Assembly (NCBI RefSeq): GCF_003182275.1 | Contig: NZ_QGTR01000004.1 | Span: 239,811 to 303,810 of the forward strand | Source: Hoeflea marina | GTDB taxonomy: Bacteria > Pseudomonadota > Alphaproteobacteria > Rhizobiales > Rhizobiaceae | Direction of reading: 5' to 3' | DNA length: 64,000 nt | Shown here: piece by piece, positions 7,775-16,948 of the stretch | Layout of the letters: every line of letters begins with the position of its first letter | How positions within the stretch are numbered: the stretch's first letter is position 1 | Made by a program: the position numbers and the translations under genes | Notes under the pieces: generated by a model | Database searches by the model: none | The model's input: only the letters and a program-made list of their open reading frames with translations | Told to the model about the DNA's origin: nothing

Positions 7775-8611
7775 TCAGGGCAGTCGGCGTGCCGTGCCCG
7801 ACACCCGGACGGAGGAGCCGTGGACCGCGGAGAACTCGGCGCGGATGAGCGAACGCATGCCCATGTCCTCGCCCTGGACGATGTCGATCGATCCGCCCGC
7901 CGCACGCCCGCTGTCGCGCAGATAGCCGGCGAAGGCGGCCGCCGCCGCGCCTGTTGCCGGATCCTCGAGCACCCCGCCCGACGCAAAGGCGTTGCGGACA
8001 TGGACGACGCCGTCCCCGGCGCGCCAGACCAGCATGACGGTCACCAGGCGATGGCGCGTCATCAGCGCGCGGCCCGCATCAAGATCATAATCCATCGCCG
8101 CCAGACGGGACCGGCTCCCGAGCGCCAGCAGGAGATGATCCGCCCCGGCATGGATGCGGGCCGGCGCCAACGCTGCATCGAGGTCCTGCGCCGAATAGCC
8201 CATGAGGTCCAGCGCCCCGACAAGCAGTCCCGGATCGGGCACGGCGTGCCAGGTCGGCGGCGACTGCAGCGCGGCGGCATAGATCCCGCCCGCCTCGGCG
8301 CCGTCGACGGAGATCCGCGCCTCATTGAGATGCAGGTGATAGGTGCCCCGTCCCTCCCGCTCGGCCAGCGCCGCGCCCAGCGCGATCGTCGCGTGGCCGC
8401 AGAACGGCACCTCGGATTCCGGCGAGAAATACCGTACCCGCCAGTGCCCGGCCCCGTCGGTCGGGGCCGCGAAGGCCGTCTCCGAAAACCCGACATCGGC
8501 GGCGACGGCCTGCATCTCGGCCGCATCGGGGTGGGCATCGCCGATCACGATTCCCGCCGGATTTCCGCCGGCATGGCCGTCCGAAAAGGCCGCAAATCTT
8601 TGCACTTCCAT
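7775..8611 (-). CDS. PhzF-family isomerase
   Basis: A 278-residue protein of the PhzF/diaminopimelate-epimerase-like fold. The start MEVQRFAAFSDGHAGGNPAG holds the family GNPA motif, Glu44 in FSETAF is the probable catalytic acid/base, and PFCGHATIALG and GVLEDPATGAAAAA are the second-domain signatures. Cofactor-free isomerisation or epimerisation is the known chemistry; the substrate is unknown. The frame is open 168 codons further upstream, but that part overlaps the divergent Lrp gene and looks like shadow sequence. Confidence 0.85.
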   Translation of the reverse strand: MEVQRFAAFSDGHAGGNPAGIVIGDAHPDAAEMQAVAADVGFSETAFAAPTDGAGHWRVRYFSPESEVPFCGHATIALGAALAEREGRGTYHLHLNEARISVDGAEAGGIYAAALQSPPTWHAVPDPGLLVGALDLMGYSAQDLDAALAPARIHAGADHLLLALGSRSRLAAMDYDLDAGRALMTRHRLVTVMLVWRAGDGVVHVRNAFASGGVLEDPATGAAAAAFAGYLRDSGRAAGGSIDIVQGEDMGMRSLIRAEFSAVHGSSVRVSGTARRLP

Positions 8612-8728
8612 GATCTTGGTTCCTGTCTCGTAGCATTGTCGACACCATACGAAGGCAGGCATGGTCATTCCATGCATCCTGTGCGAAATTTCAGCATGAT
8701 CAGCTGTGAAATGAAAGGAAATCGGCGA

Positions 8729-9187
8729 TTGAGCGTTGAAAATCAAAAATCCGTCGATGACACTGATCTGCGCATTCTGGCGCTGCTCGCCGACGACGGC
8801 CGCATCGCGCTCACAGAGCTGGCGCGGCGGGCCGGCATGTCGGGACCGGGTGTCGCCGAGCGCATCCGCAGGCTCGAGCAGCGCGGCGTCATCCGCGCCT
8901 TCACCGTCGATGTCGACCTGGCGGCACTCGGCTTCTCGCTCCACGCGATTGTCCGCATCAAGCCCCGCCCGGGCAGCCTGCATCTGGTGGAGCGAATGAT
9001 CCTCGATGAGCCGCGGTTCATCGACTGCGACAAGGTCACCGGCGATGACTGCTTCGTCGCCCGTCTGGCGCTGCGCGACATCGCCGAGCTCGATCGGATT
9101 CTCGATCCCTTTCACGACCGCGCCGAGACCAGCACCGCCATCGTCAAATCCTCGCCTGTGCGCCGGCGCATGCCCTTGCAGCAGTGA
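8729..9187 (+). CDS. Lrp/AsnC-family transcriptional regulator
   Basis: The N-terminal HTH (LRILALLADDGRIALTELA, then SGPGVAERIRRLEQRGVI) and the C-terminal RAM domain (ALGFSLHAIVRIKPRPG, then DKVTGDDCFVARL) define the family. The TTG at 8729, giving 152 aa, is chosen because AAAGGAA lies 8-9 bases upstream and the length is typical. ATGs at 8711, 8696 and 8672 are in frame. It diverges from phzF, so it likely controls phzF and itself in response to an amino acid. Confidence 0.8.
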   Translation: MSVENQKSVDDTDLRILALLADDGRIALTELARRAGMSGPGVAERIRRLEQRGVIRAFTVDVDLAALGFSLHAIVRIKPRPGSLHLVERMILDEPRFIDCDKVTGDDCFVARLALRDIAELDRILDPFHDRAETSTAIVKSSPVRRRMPLQQ

Positions 9188-9234
9188 TCCGGGACGGTCT
9201 TTTCCTTGTCGCCAAACTTCGTCTATGATGGTGC

Positions 9235-10734
9235 ATGAATCAGCAAATCCAGTCTCCCTCTCCCGCCGGTTTCATGTCACCCCCTCCTGTCGAGCCGCGT
9301 CAGTACACTGACGCCGCCGAAGCGGTGGCGGCGCTCGAGGCCATCTACACCCGCAACACCCGTTTCCTTTGCCAGGCGTTCGAGAATCTGGCCCATGAGC
9401 CGCCGCAGGGCCGCTACCGGGCCTGGTATCCGCAGGTGAGCTTCGAGACCACCAGCTTCGGCCGCATCGATTCGCGCCTCTCCTACGGCCATGTCGCCTC
9501 GCCCGGGCTCTATGCCACCACCATCACCCGGCCCGATCTCTTCCGCAGCTACCTCACCACCCAGCTCGACCTTCTCATCCGCAACCACGGCACGGCGGTC
9601 ACGGTGTCGGAATCGGGCACCCCGATCCCCCTGCACTTCGCCTTCGGCGAGGGTGCCTATGTCGAGGCGGCGGTGGCCGAGAAGCTCGACATGCCGCTGC
9701 GCGACATCTTCGACACGCCCGATCTCGCCACCACAGACGACGAGATCGTCAACGGCCTGTATGTGCCGGCCCCCGGTGAACCTCAGCCGCTGGCGCCTTT
9801 CAAGGCGCAGCGGGTGGATTACTCGCTGGCGCGGCTGTCGCACTACACCGCGACCAGTGCCGCCCATTTCCAGAATTTCGTGCTGTTTACCAACTACCAG
9901 TTCTACATCGACGAGTTCTGCGAACATGCCCGCCAGTTGATGACCGAGGGCGGCCACGGCTACGACGGCTTCGTCGAGCCGGGCAACCTGGTCACACCCG
10001 CCGGCCACGGCGCCCCCGTGGAGGGCATCGCGCCCGCGCGCCTGCCGCAGATGCCGGCCTATCATCTGACCAAGCCGGGCCACAACGGCATCACCATGAT
10101 CAACATCGGCGTCGGACCGTCCAACGCCAAGACCATCACCGACCATGTCGCCGTCCTCCGCCCCCATGCCTGGCTGATGCTCGGTCACTGCGCCGGGCTT
10201 CGCAACAGCCAGGCGCTGGGCGATTATGTGCTCGCCCACGCCTATGTCCGCGAGGACCATGTGCTCGACGACGATCTGCCGTCCTGGGTGCCGATCCCGG
10301 CGCTGGCCGAGGTGCAGGTGGCGGTGCAGGACGCGGTGGCCGAGATCACCGGGCTCACCGATTATGACCTAAAGCGCATCATGCGCACCGGCACGGTCGC
10401 CACCATCGACAACCGCAACTGGGAACTCCGGGACCAGCGCGGCCCGGTGCAGCGGCTGTCGCAGTCGCGCGCCATCGCGCTCGACATGGAATCGGCCACC
10501 ATCGCCGCCAACGGCTTCCGGTTCCGGGTGCCCTACGGCACGCTGCTCTGCGTCTCCGACAAGCCGCTGCACGGCGAACTGAAGCTGCCCGGCATGGCCT
10601 CGGCCTTCTACCGCACCCAGGTCAACCAGCACCTCAAGATCGGGCTTCTGGCCATGCAGAAGCTTGCCGCCATGCCGCCCGAGCAACTGCATTCGCGCAA
10701 GCTCAGGAGTTTCTTCGAGACCGCGTTCCAGTAG
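9235..10734 (+). CDS. amn: AMP nucleosidase
   Basis: A 499-residue protein with the AMP-nucleosidase N-terminal domain (RYRAWYPQVSFETT, then YGHVASPGLYATTITRP) followed by a purine-nucleoside-phosphorylase-like domain (MINIGVGPSNAKTITDHVAV, LMLGHCAGLR, and ALDMESATIAANGFRFRVPYG with the Glu and Met of the base/ribose site). The enzyme hydrolyses AMP to adenine and ribose 5-phosphate. Length matches the family. It appears to be a single gene; a palindromic repeat lies right after its stop. Confidence 0.95.
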   Translation: MNQQIQSPSPAGFMSPPPVEPRQYTDAAEAVAALEAIYTRNTRFLCQAFENLAHEPPQGRYRAWYPQVSFETTSFGRIDSRLSYGHVASPGLYATTITRPDLFRSYLTTQLDLLIRNHGTAVTVSESGTPIPLHFAFGEGAYVEAAVAEKLDMPLRDIFDTPDLATTDDEIVNGLYVPAPGEPQPLAPFKAQRVDYSLARLSHYTATSAAHFQNFVLFTNYQFYIDEFCEHARQLMTEGGHGYDGFVEPGNLVTPAGHGAPVEGIAPARLPQMPAYHLTKPGHNGITMINIGVGPSNAKTITDHVAVLRPHAWLMLGHCAGLRNSQALGDYVLAHAYVREDHVLDDDLPSWVPIPALAEVQVAVQDAVAEITGLTDYDLKRIMRTGTVATIDNRNWELRDQRGPVQRLSQSRAIALDMESATIAANGFRFRVPYGTLLCVSDKPLHGELKLPGMASAFYRTQVNQHLKIGLLAMQKLAAMPPEQLHSRKLRSFFETAFQ

Positions 10735-10762
10735 CGCTTCGCGCGGCAGCCACGATGCCATT

Positions 10763-10897
10763 TCCCCCTTGCGGGGGAGATGTCACCGAAGGTGACAGAG
10801 GGCGGTGAGTTCCCCACTCGTCCGGCACGTTCGGCGTTTGCGGCAACATCACCCCCCTCTGTCGGCGTTGCCGACATCTCCCCCGCAAGGGGGGAGA
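10763..10897. repeat. Composite palindromic intergenic repeat (REP/RIME-like)
   Basis: Two arms of about 48 bases are inverted copies of each other. TTGCGGGGGAGATGTC at 10769-10784 mirrors GACATCTCCCCCGCAA at 10873-10888. Each arm carries its own small hairpin (GTCACCGAAGGTGAC on the left, GTCGGCGTTGCCGAC on the right). The element fills the gap between the convergent amn and etfQO genes and could also act as a transcription end or an RNA-stability element. A related sequence occurs inside cobN (42048-42100). Confidence 0.75.
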
Positions 10898-10934
10898 GTG
10901 GGTTCAGCGCAGGCCTCGCCGCAAACGCCCCCGG

Positions 10935-12662
10935 TCACATGTCGACATAGACCGGGCCTTCGCCGCCCTGGGGCGGGACCCAGTTGATGTTCTGGTTCGG
11001 GTCCTTGATGTCGCAGGTCTTGCAGTGCACGCAGTTCTGCGAATTGATCACGAAGCGCGCCTCGGGATTGGAATGCGAGACCTCGCCGCCCTTTTCGGAC
11101 GCGCCGGGGCCGCCGGCGAGCGCATTGCCGTCGGCGTCGAGCCATTCATAGACGCCGGCCGGGCAATAGCGCGTCGAGGGTCCGGAGAAGACGGCATATT
11201 CCGACGATTTCTGCAGCGCCGGGTCCTTGACCTGCAGGTGGATCGGCTCGTTCTCGTCGTGATTGGTGTTGGACAGATACACCGACGAGGAGCGATCGAA
11301 GGTCAGCACGCCGTCGGGCTTTGGATAGTCGATGCGCGAATGCTGCTCCGCGGGCTCCAGGCAGGCGTAATCCGGCTTGCCGTGCTTCATCGTGCCGAAC
11401 GGCGAGAAGCCGAACAGCGAGTTGCACCACATGTCGATGCCGCCGAGCGCCACGCCGCCGATGGTGCCGAGCTTCGACCACAGCGGCTTGACGTTGCGCA
11501 CCTTTTTCAGGTCGGCTCCGATAGCGGATGCGCGCCAGCCGTCCTCGTAACCCTGCAGGACGTCGTTGCTGCGGCCCGCTGAAATCGCCGCCACCAGTTC
11601 GTCGGCGGCCTGGATGCCCGACAGCATGGCGTTGTGCGAGCCCTTGATGCGGGCGACATTGACGAAGCCGGCCGAGCAGCCGATCAGCGCGCCCCCGGGG
11701 AAGACCAGCTTCGGCACCGACTGGAAGCCGCCCTCAGTGATGGCGCGGGCGCCGTAGGAGAGGCGCTTGCCCCCCTCGAACACCCCGGCGATCGACGGAT
11801 GGGTCTTGAAACGCTGGAACTCCTCGAACGGCGAAAGATAGGGATTCCTGTAATTGAGATGCATGACGAAGCCGACCGCCACCTGGTTTTCGCCCAGATG
11901 GTAGAGGAACGAACCGCCGCCGGTCTTCATGTCGAGCGGCCAGCCGAAGGAGTGCTGCACCAGGCCGCGCTTGTGGTGTTCGGGCTTGACCTCCCAGAGC
12001 TCCTTCAGGCCGATGCCGAACTTCTGCGGCTCGCGGCCCTCATCGAGCCGGAAGCGGGAAATCAGCTGCTTGGCCAGCGACCCGCGCACGCCCTCTCCGA
12101 TCAGCACGTATTTGCCCATGAGTTCCATGCCGCGCGCATAGTTCGGACCCGGCTCGCCGTTGCGCTCGACGCCCATGTCGCCGGTTGCAACGCCGATGAC
12201 GGCTCCTGCCTCATTGTAGAGGACTTCGGTTGCGGCGAAGCCCGGATAGATCTCCACGCCCAGCGCCTCCGCGCGGGCGCCCAGCCATCTGCAGACGTTG
12301 CCGAGCGAGACGATGAAATTGCCGTGATTGTTCATCAGCGGCGGCATGGCGAAATTCGGCAGCCGCACCGATCCGCCGGGTCCGAGAACCAGAAAATGGT
12401 CGGCGGTGACTTCCGTCCGGAACGGATGGTCGGGATCCTCGCGCCAATCGGGAATGAGCATGTCGATGCCGACGGGATCGACTACCGCGCCCGAGAGAAT
12501 ATGCGCGCCGACTTCGCCTCCCTTTTCCAGCACCACCACGGTCAGATCCGGATTGCCCTGCTTGATGCGGATCGCCGCCGACAGACCGGCCGGCCCGGCG
12601 CCGACAATCACCACATCGAATTCCATGCTTTCGCGCTCGGGAAGTTCCGCCGTCTCGCTCAT
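10935..12662 (-). CDS. Electron transfer flavoprotein-ubiquinone oxidoreductase
   Basis: A 575-residue membrane-associated enzyme that passes electrons from ETF, reduced by acyl-CoA and methylated-amine dehydrogenases, to ubiquinone. The FAD site is FDVVIVGAGPAGLSAA near residues 15-30. The C-terminal 4Fe-4S domain carries Cys544, Cys547 and Cys550 in NCVHCKTC, with a fourth Cys in RYCPAGVYEW. Length is standard. The gene is alone on the minus strand, with a LiuR-like palindrome about 120 bases upstream. It would also receive electrons from any dimethylglycine or sarcosine dehydrogenase linked to ETF. Confidence 0.95.
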   Translation of the reverse strand: MSETAELPERESMEFDVVIVGAGPAGLSAAIRIKQGNPDLTVVVLEKGGEVGAHILSGAVVDPVGIDMLIPDWREDPDHPFRTEVTADHFLVLGPGGSVRLPNFAMPPLMNNHGNFIVSLGNVCRWLGARAEALGVEIYPGFAATEVLYNEAGAVIGVATGDMGVERNGEPGPNYARGMELMGKYVLIGEGVRGSLAKQLISRFRLDEGREPQKFGIGLKELWEVKPEHHKRGLVQHSFGWPLDMKTGGGSFLYHLGENQVAVGFVMHLNYRNPYLSPFEEFQRFKTHPSIAGVFEGGKRLSYGARAITEGGFQSVPKLVFPGGALIGCSAGFVNVARIKGSHNAMLSGIQAADELVAAISAGRSNDVLQGYEDGWRASAIGADLKKVRNVKPLWSKLGTIGGVALGGIDMWCNSLFGFSPFGTMKHGKPDYACLEPAEQHSRIDYPKPDGVLTFDRSSSVYLSNTNHDENEPIHLQVKDPALQKSSEYAVFSGPSTRYCPAGVYEWLDADGNALAGGPGASEKGGEVSHSNPEARFVINSQNCVHCKTCDIKDPNQNINWVPPQGGEGPVYVDM

Positions 12663-12778
12663 TGCCTGCCCTCATGTCTCACCCCCAAGGGGGCTCACCT
12701 CTGTTGTCCTGTCATGACAAAACCCGACGCCGGTGTCGAGCCGGGTTGCGACAGGAACCATCCGGCATCCGTAACAAA

Positions 12779-12798
12779 TTTTGACGTTGACGTAAATT
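12779..12798. promoter_or_regulatory. LiuR-like operator candidate before etfQO
   Basis: TTTTGACGTTGACGTAAATT has the imperfect dyad TTGACGT-TG-ACGTAAA. It resembles LiuR-type sites (TTTACGT-N2-ACGTAAA) and the palindrome at 1487-1502. ETF-QO serves branched-chain amino acid and fatty acid oxidation, so control by a LiuR-like MerR regulator would make sense; this is inference. The remaining gap between the etfQO start and the PAS gene shows no gene. Confidence 0.45.
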
Positions 12799-12931
12799 GC
12801 GCGAACGGACCACCACCCTGCCCGCTGTTCCAGGCAACCGAACGGCCGGCCTGCGGCAGGAAGCCGGCACAGGATCCCCGGCGGTGAAAGCTTGTCGGGC
12901 GGATGGCCGGGCGCCCCGAAGCAACCGGATC

Positions 12932-13633
12932 TCAGGCGCCGGCGAAGACGGGCTGCATCTCGAGCACGATCAGGCCGCCGAGGATCTCGCTGTCCCCGCC
13001 GCGCAGCGGCCTCATCCGGCAGTCCACGTCCTGCATCTGTCCTTCGCCGTCGGCAACCGTGTAGTGGTAGCGCAGGGCATTGCCCTCGAAACAGCTGTCG
13101 AGCTTGCCCTTGGCGCGCGACCTGAAGCGTCTGTCTCCGATGAAATCGCGCAGATGACGGCCGATGAAATCGGCCGGCCGCAAACCGTGGAACTCCGCGT
13201 TGCGGACATTTGTGTAGATGTAGCGGTAATCCCGCCCGACCAGCGCGACCCGCTCGGGCATCGAATCGAGGATGATCTCGTGCAGTGAAGCATCGTGGCC
13301 GACACGCGCGGGACTGTCTTGCATGCGTGAAAGAAACTCGATCCCGGCGGACCCGGATACGGCATCGAGATAGCGCTCCGTCAATTGGGCCATCATCCGC
13401 GTGTAGCGGCGGACGCTGGCCTCGTCGTCGCAATTCCTCACCGCCAGGTTCGCGAAGAAATCCACCTGCCGGCCGATTTCAGACCGATCCGGCGCCCGCA
13501 TCAGGAATATCCGGCGCATCAGCGGCAGGATGCGGTCATCCGCTTCGGCCACCCTGTCTTCATCGCCGCGGCGGACCGCATCCGACAGTGTCTGGCAGAG
13601 TTCATCGAATTGCGATATGAGCTGGCTCAGCAT
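12932..13633 (-). CDS. PAS-domain protein, no output domain seen
   Basis: 233 residues. The N-terminal half is helical and charged (QLISQFDELCQTLSDAVRRG, then RMMAQLTERYLDAVSG). The C-terminal half is one PAS fold, with LDSMPERVALVGRDYRYIYTN, FHGLRPADFIGRHLRDFIGD, and the strand pair YHYTVADGEGQMQDVDCRM. No kinase, GGDEF or HTH follows, so it is a sensory protein working through a partner. The start MLSQLISQF is preferred because the 23 upstream codons are poor. It is downstream of fnrN on the same strand, 114 bases away. Confidence 0.75.
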   Translation of the reverse strand: MLSQLISQFDELCQTLSDAVRRGDEDRVAEADDRILPLMRRIFLMRAPDRSEIGRQVDFFANLAVRNCDDEASVRRYTRMMAQLTERYLDAVSGSAGIEFLSRMQDSPARVGHDASLHEIILDSMPERVALVGRDYRYIYTNVRNAEFHGLRPADFIGRHLRDFIGDRRFRSRAKGKLDSCFEGNALRYHYTVADGEGQMQDVDCRMRPLRGGDSEILGGLIVLEMQPVFAGA

Positions 13634-13747
13634 ATTCGCCCCGGTTCGCCTCGCAAATCTTGTATTCACATCAGTCCAAATCAACAGGCTCAAGAATTCC
13701 ACCAGCCGAATACCAGACAGTCTATACTGTCACTGATCATCCGTAAA

Positions 13748-14470
13748 TCAGATCGCGGCCCGCTGGGCAAGCATATCCAGATTCGGCACGATCACGCACC
13801 GATTGTTGTTGATGACGATGACACCGTCCTTGCGCAACCGGGTCAGCTGCCTGCTGACGGTCTCGATGGTGAGACCCAGAAAGTCGGCAATGTCCGACCG
13901 GGTGAGCGGAAGTTCGAACTCGGCGGAGTCGAGTTCAGACTCCGGATCCACATGGGTTGCAATGAGCAGCAGAAAACTCGCCACCTTCTCCGAGGCCGTC
14001 TTGCGCCCCAGCGTCAGCATCCAGTCGCGCGCCTCATCAAGCTCCTTCAACGTCTGCTGCAGCAGTCGGTGCTCGAGCTCCGGCGTCTCGCCGATCATCC
14101 GGTCGATGACGGATTTGGGGAAGGAACAGACACTGACCTCGGTCGCCGCTTCGGCGGTGAGGTTGCTTTCGGCCCGGAACGGGCGGCCGAGAAAATCCGG
14201 AGCAAATTGCAGCCCGACAATCTGCTGGCGCCCGTCGGCCATCATCTTGGTGAGCTTGACGACGCCGGCGATGATGTTGGAATAGGTGCTGCCCTGACGG
14301 CTCTCCCCGTAGAGCTCGGACGCGGAGCCGACCCGCTTTCGCGTCGAATGCTTGCTCAACTCGATGAGCTGCTCGGGACGCAGCGCGCCGCAAACGCCGC
14401 GGTGCCGGGCTTCGCACGCCCTGCACAGGAGCGGCACCTCGGAATTGTGGATGTCCTTGCGCGTGTCCAT
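13748..14470 (-). CDS. fnrN: FNR-type oxygen-sensing regulator FnrN
   Basis: A 240-residue Crp/Fnr-family activator. Cys16, Cys19, Cys27 and Cys115 match the four ligands of the oxygen-labile 4Fe-4S cluster of FNR, distinguishing it from cluster-free FixK. The HTH (RSDIADFLGLTIETVSRQL) has Glu203, Ser206 and Arg207 in the E-x2-S-R pattern that reads TTGAT half-sites. Two adjacent ATGs exist (14473 and 14470); GAGG spacing favours 14470. It diverges from hemN across a perfect FNR box, which implies autoregulation plus hemN activation at low oxygen. Confidence 0.9.
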   Translation of the reverse strand: MDTRKDIHNSEVPLLCRACEARHRGVCGALRPEQLIELSKHSTRKRVGSASELYGESRQGSTYSNIIAGVVKLTKMMADGRQQIVGLQFAPDFLGRPFRAESNLTAEAATEVSVCSFPKSVIDRMIGETPELEHRLLQQTLKELDEARDWMLTLGRKTASEKVASFLLLIATHVDPESELDSAEFELPLTRSDIADFLGLTIETVSRQLTRLRKDGVIVINNNRCVIVPNLDMLAQRAAI

Positions 14471-14589
14471 CATCACCTCGCTTGCGCCGGACCTTACAGC
14501 GCCGCAATTCAAAGCCCAATCCCCAAATAGTGCCGGGAACAAGGCTGCGGCGATCCGGCGAAAGGGGGAAACATCGAACTTCGGGCCGC

Positions 14590-14603
14590 TTGATCGACAT
14601 CAA
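14590..14603. promoter_or_regulatory. FNR/FixK box
   Basis: TTGATCGACATCAA is a perfect match to the anaerobox TTGAT-N4-ATCAA. It lies 53 bases before the hemN start codon and about 120 bases before the divergent fnrN start, a suitable position for activating hemN and regulating fnrN. Confidence 0.85.
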
Positions 14604-14656
14604 GGACCGGTCCGGCTTTCCCCTGCACTCTCGCACGACAATCGAGAGACACGTCC

Positions 14657-16006
14657 ATGCAAAAAGACTTCGTCAGCCGCCATGCCGGACCGGCGCCGCG
14701 TTACACCAGCTATCCGACCGCACCGCACTTTCACTCCGGTGTCAACGGCGATGTCTATGCCGGCTGGCTGGGAAAGCTTGCACCGGGGCAGACGCTGTCG
14801 CTCTATGTTCACATTCCCTATTGCGACCGGCTCTGCTGGTTCTGCGGCTGCAACACCAGGCAGACTTTGAAATATGACCCGCTCGAGACCTATCTCGCTG
14901 CGCTTGAACATGAAATCTCCACCGTCGCCGGCCTGATCGATCCGGGCTGCAAGGTTACCGCGCTGCATCTGGGCGGCGGCTCGCCCTCGATGCTGAAGCC
15001 CGGAGACATAATGGCGCTCAACTCCAGCCTGCGTCGCAGCTTCGACTTTGCCGCCGATGCGGAAATCAGCGTCGAAATGGATCCCAACGATCTTGACGCC
15101 GGCCGCTATGACGCGCTTGCGGCCATCGGCATGACCCGCGCCTCCATCGGCGTCCAGGACTTTGACGAGCAGGTCCAGAAAGCCATCAACCGCGAGCAGA
15201 CTTTCGAGCAGACCCGGGAAGTCGTCGACCAGGTCCGCGCGCGCGGCGTCCGCTCGATCAATTGCGACGTCCTCTACGGGCTGCCGCACCAGACCAGGCA
15301 GACGGTCGAACGGACCATCGCGCAGGTCCTGTCGCTGGCGCCGGACCGCATCGCGCTTTTCGGCTATGCCCATGTGCCGTGGATGAAGACGCACCAGAAG
15401 ATGATCGACGAGAGCGTGCTGCCGGACGTCACCGAACGCTTCGCCCAGATGAATCGCGGCGCCTCACTGATTACGGCAGCGGGCTATACCGCCATCGGCA
15501 TCGATCATTTCGCGCTGCCCGCCGACAGCCTGGCCATTGCCGCAGCCTCAGGCCACATGCGCCGCAATTTCCAGGGCTACACCAGCGACACGGCAGAGGT
15601 GCTCATAGGATTGGGCGCGTCGTCCATCGGCCAGTTGCCGCAAGGCTATGTGCAGAACCAGCCCTCAACCGGAGAATACCAGCGGCGGGTCAAATCCGGC
15701 GATCTCGCCACGGTGCGGGGCTTCGAGCTTTCCGCCGAAGACCGGATTCGCCGGCGGGTGATCGAACTGCTGATGTGCGACTTCGCCTTCGATTTTGCCA
15801 CCGTCAGGCACGAGTTCGGCGGCGCGGCCGAATCCGTTCTCGATGAGGCCGAATATCTGGCGCGGTCCGATACCGACGGCATGATCGAGATGTCCGGGGG
15901 CCTGTTCCAGGTCACCGACAAGGGGAGGCCCTTCGTGCGCTCGGTCGCGTCGGCCTTCGACAGCTACTTCGGTCTTGGCACGGCGCGTCATTCGGCTTCC
16001 GTCTGA
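14657..16006 (+). CDS. hemN: Oxygen-independent coproporphyrinogen III oxidase
   Basis: A 449-residue radical-SAM enzyme that oxidatively decarboxylates coproporphyrinogen III in haem synthesis without oxygen. The cluster motif is Cys56-x3-Cys60-x2-Cys63 with a following Cys65 (PYCDRLCWFCGCN), preceded by the HemN-specific PRYTSYPTAPHF that binds substrate. The HLGGGSPSML and SIGVQDFD motifs also fit HemN proper rather than HemW. Controlled by the FNR box upstream and divergent from fnrN, a well-known arrangement in rhizobia. Confidence 0.95.
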   Translation: MQKDFVSRHAGPAPRYTSYPTAPHFHSGVNGDVYAGWLGKLAPGQTLSLYVHIPYCDRLCWFCGCNTRQTLKYDPLETYLAALEHEISTVAGLIDPGCKVTALHLGGGSPSMLKPGDIMALNSSLRRSFDFAADAEISVEMDPNDLDAGRYDALAAIGMTRASIGVQDFDEQVQKAINREQTFEQTREVVDQVRARGVRSINCDVLYGLPHQTRQTVERTIAQVLSLAPDRIALFGYAHVPWMKTHQKMIDESVLPDVTERFAQMNRGASLITAAGYTAIGIDHFALPADSLAIAAASGHMRRNFQGYTSDTAEVLIGLGASSIGQLPQGYVQNQPSTGEYQRRVKSGDLATVRGFELSAEDRIRRRVIELLMCDFAFDFATVRHEFGGAAESVLDEAEYLARSDTDGMIEMSGGLFQVTDKGRPFVRSVASAFDSYFGLGTARHSASV

Positions 16007-16125
16007 TCCACCACCATGGATAGCCGGCACTTCCGGCTGCGCTCCCATGGCAAATGAACCCATTGGCTTTTGCCGCGGATTTTTCTATAGCTTCCGCCAA
16101 TATGTCATCCAACGGGGTAAAACGC

Positions 16126-16404
16126 GTGACCGCAACATTCGACAAGGTCGCCGACATCATCGCTGAAACCAGCGAAATTGATCGCGACACCATCACGACC
16201 GAAAGCCACACCATCGACGATCTGGGCATCGACAGCCTCGACTTTCTCGACATCGTCTTTGCCATCGACAAGGAATTCGGCATCAAGATTCCGCTCGAGC
16301 AGTGGACGCAGGAAGTCAATGACGGCAAGGCCTCCACCGAAGAGTACTTCGTTCTCGGCAATCTGTGCGCCAAGATCGATGAACTGAGGGCCGCCAAGGG
16401 CTGA
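16126..16404 (+). CDS. acpXL: Acyl carrier protein AcpXL
   Basis: A 92-residue specialised acyl carrier protein that carries the C26-C28 hydroxy fatty acid of rhizobial lipid A. Ser37 in [12 protein letters not shown] is the 4'-phosphopantetheine site. The start is a GTG giving [12 protein letters not shown], exactly the usual AcpXL length, with GGGGTAA upstream; the frame extends further 5' without support. It is the first gene of the VLCFA operon that continues to lpxXL. Confidence 0.95.
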   Translation: MTATFDKVADIIAETSEIDRDTITTESHTIDDLGIDSLDFLDIVFAIDKEFGIKIPLEQWTQEVNDGKASTEEYFVLGNLCAKIDELRAAKG

Positions 16405-16426
16405 CGGGTCCGGCTGTGCTCCGCTC

Positions 16427-16948
16427 ATGCTGCTTGAATATTTCCAGATGATAGACCGGGTCGAGGCAGTTGATCTCGGCACCGGACATCTGAGCGCCAA
16501 GAGCCTGGTTCCGGATGCGAGCCCGGTGTTCGAAGGCCACTTTCCCGGCACGCCGCTGGTTCCGGGCGTGCTGCTGATCGAGACCATGGCCCAGGCCAGC
16601 GGCTTTCTGGTCATGGCAATGACAGGCTTTTCGGCGATGCCGTTTCTGATGATGGTCGATGGCGCCAAGATGCGCGACTTCGTCAATCCCGGCACGGCCC
16701 TCGACATCACCGCGCGGCTGGAGCATGAAGGCTCGGGCTACGCGGTCACCAAGGCGACCATCACTTCGGGCGGCAGGAAGGTGGCAGACTGCCAGCTCAA
16801 GTTCCGCACGGTGCCCTTCGAGCAGACCGAGCTGGCGGCCATCGTCAGGCAGCGCGCGGTTGATGTGGGTCTGATGGACGCCATTGCGGCTTCCAAGCCG
16901 GCTTCCGGGACCGCCGCCGTACCGCAAAATTCAGGAGACGGACAATGA
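16427..16948 (+). CDS. fabZXL: 3-hydroxyacyl-ACP dehydratase, FabZ type (VLCFA operon)
   Basis: A 173-residue hot-dog-fold dehydratase. The FabZ signature FEGHFPGTPLVPGVLLIE holds catalytic His38, and the acidic partner Glu52 lies in IETMAQ. It is longer than housekeeping FabZ by a C-terminal tail of about 25 residues. It sits 22 bases after acpXL and overlaps the next gene by 4 bases, matching the published rhizobial order acpXL-fabZXL-fabF2XL-fabF1XL-adh2XL-lpxXL. Role: dehydration step in elongating AcpXL-bound acyl chains. Confidence 0.9.
   Translation: MLLEYFQMIDRVEAVDLGTGHLSAKSLVPDASPVFEGHFPGTPLVPGVLLIETMAQASGFLVMAMTGFSAMPFLMMVDGAKMRDFVNPGTALDITARLEHEGSGYAVTKATITSGGRKVADCQLKFRTVPFEQTELAAIVRQRAVDVGLMDAIAASKPASGTAAVPQNSGDGQ

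Noticed and set aside
7820-8670. Plus-strand extension of the Lrp regulator gene by some 280 codons
   Set aside because: It lies opposite phzF, whose protein sequence is well conserved. The regulator domain begins only after 8729.
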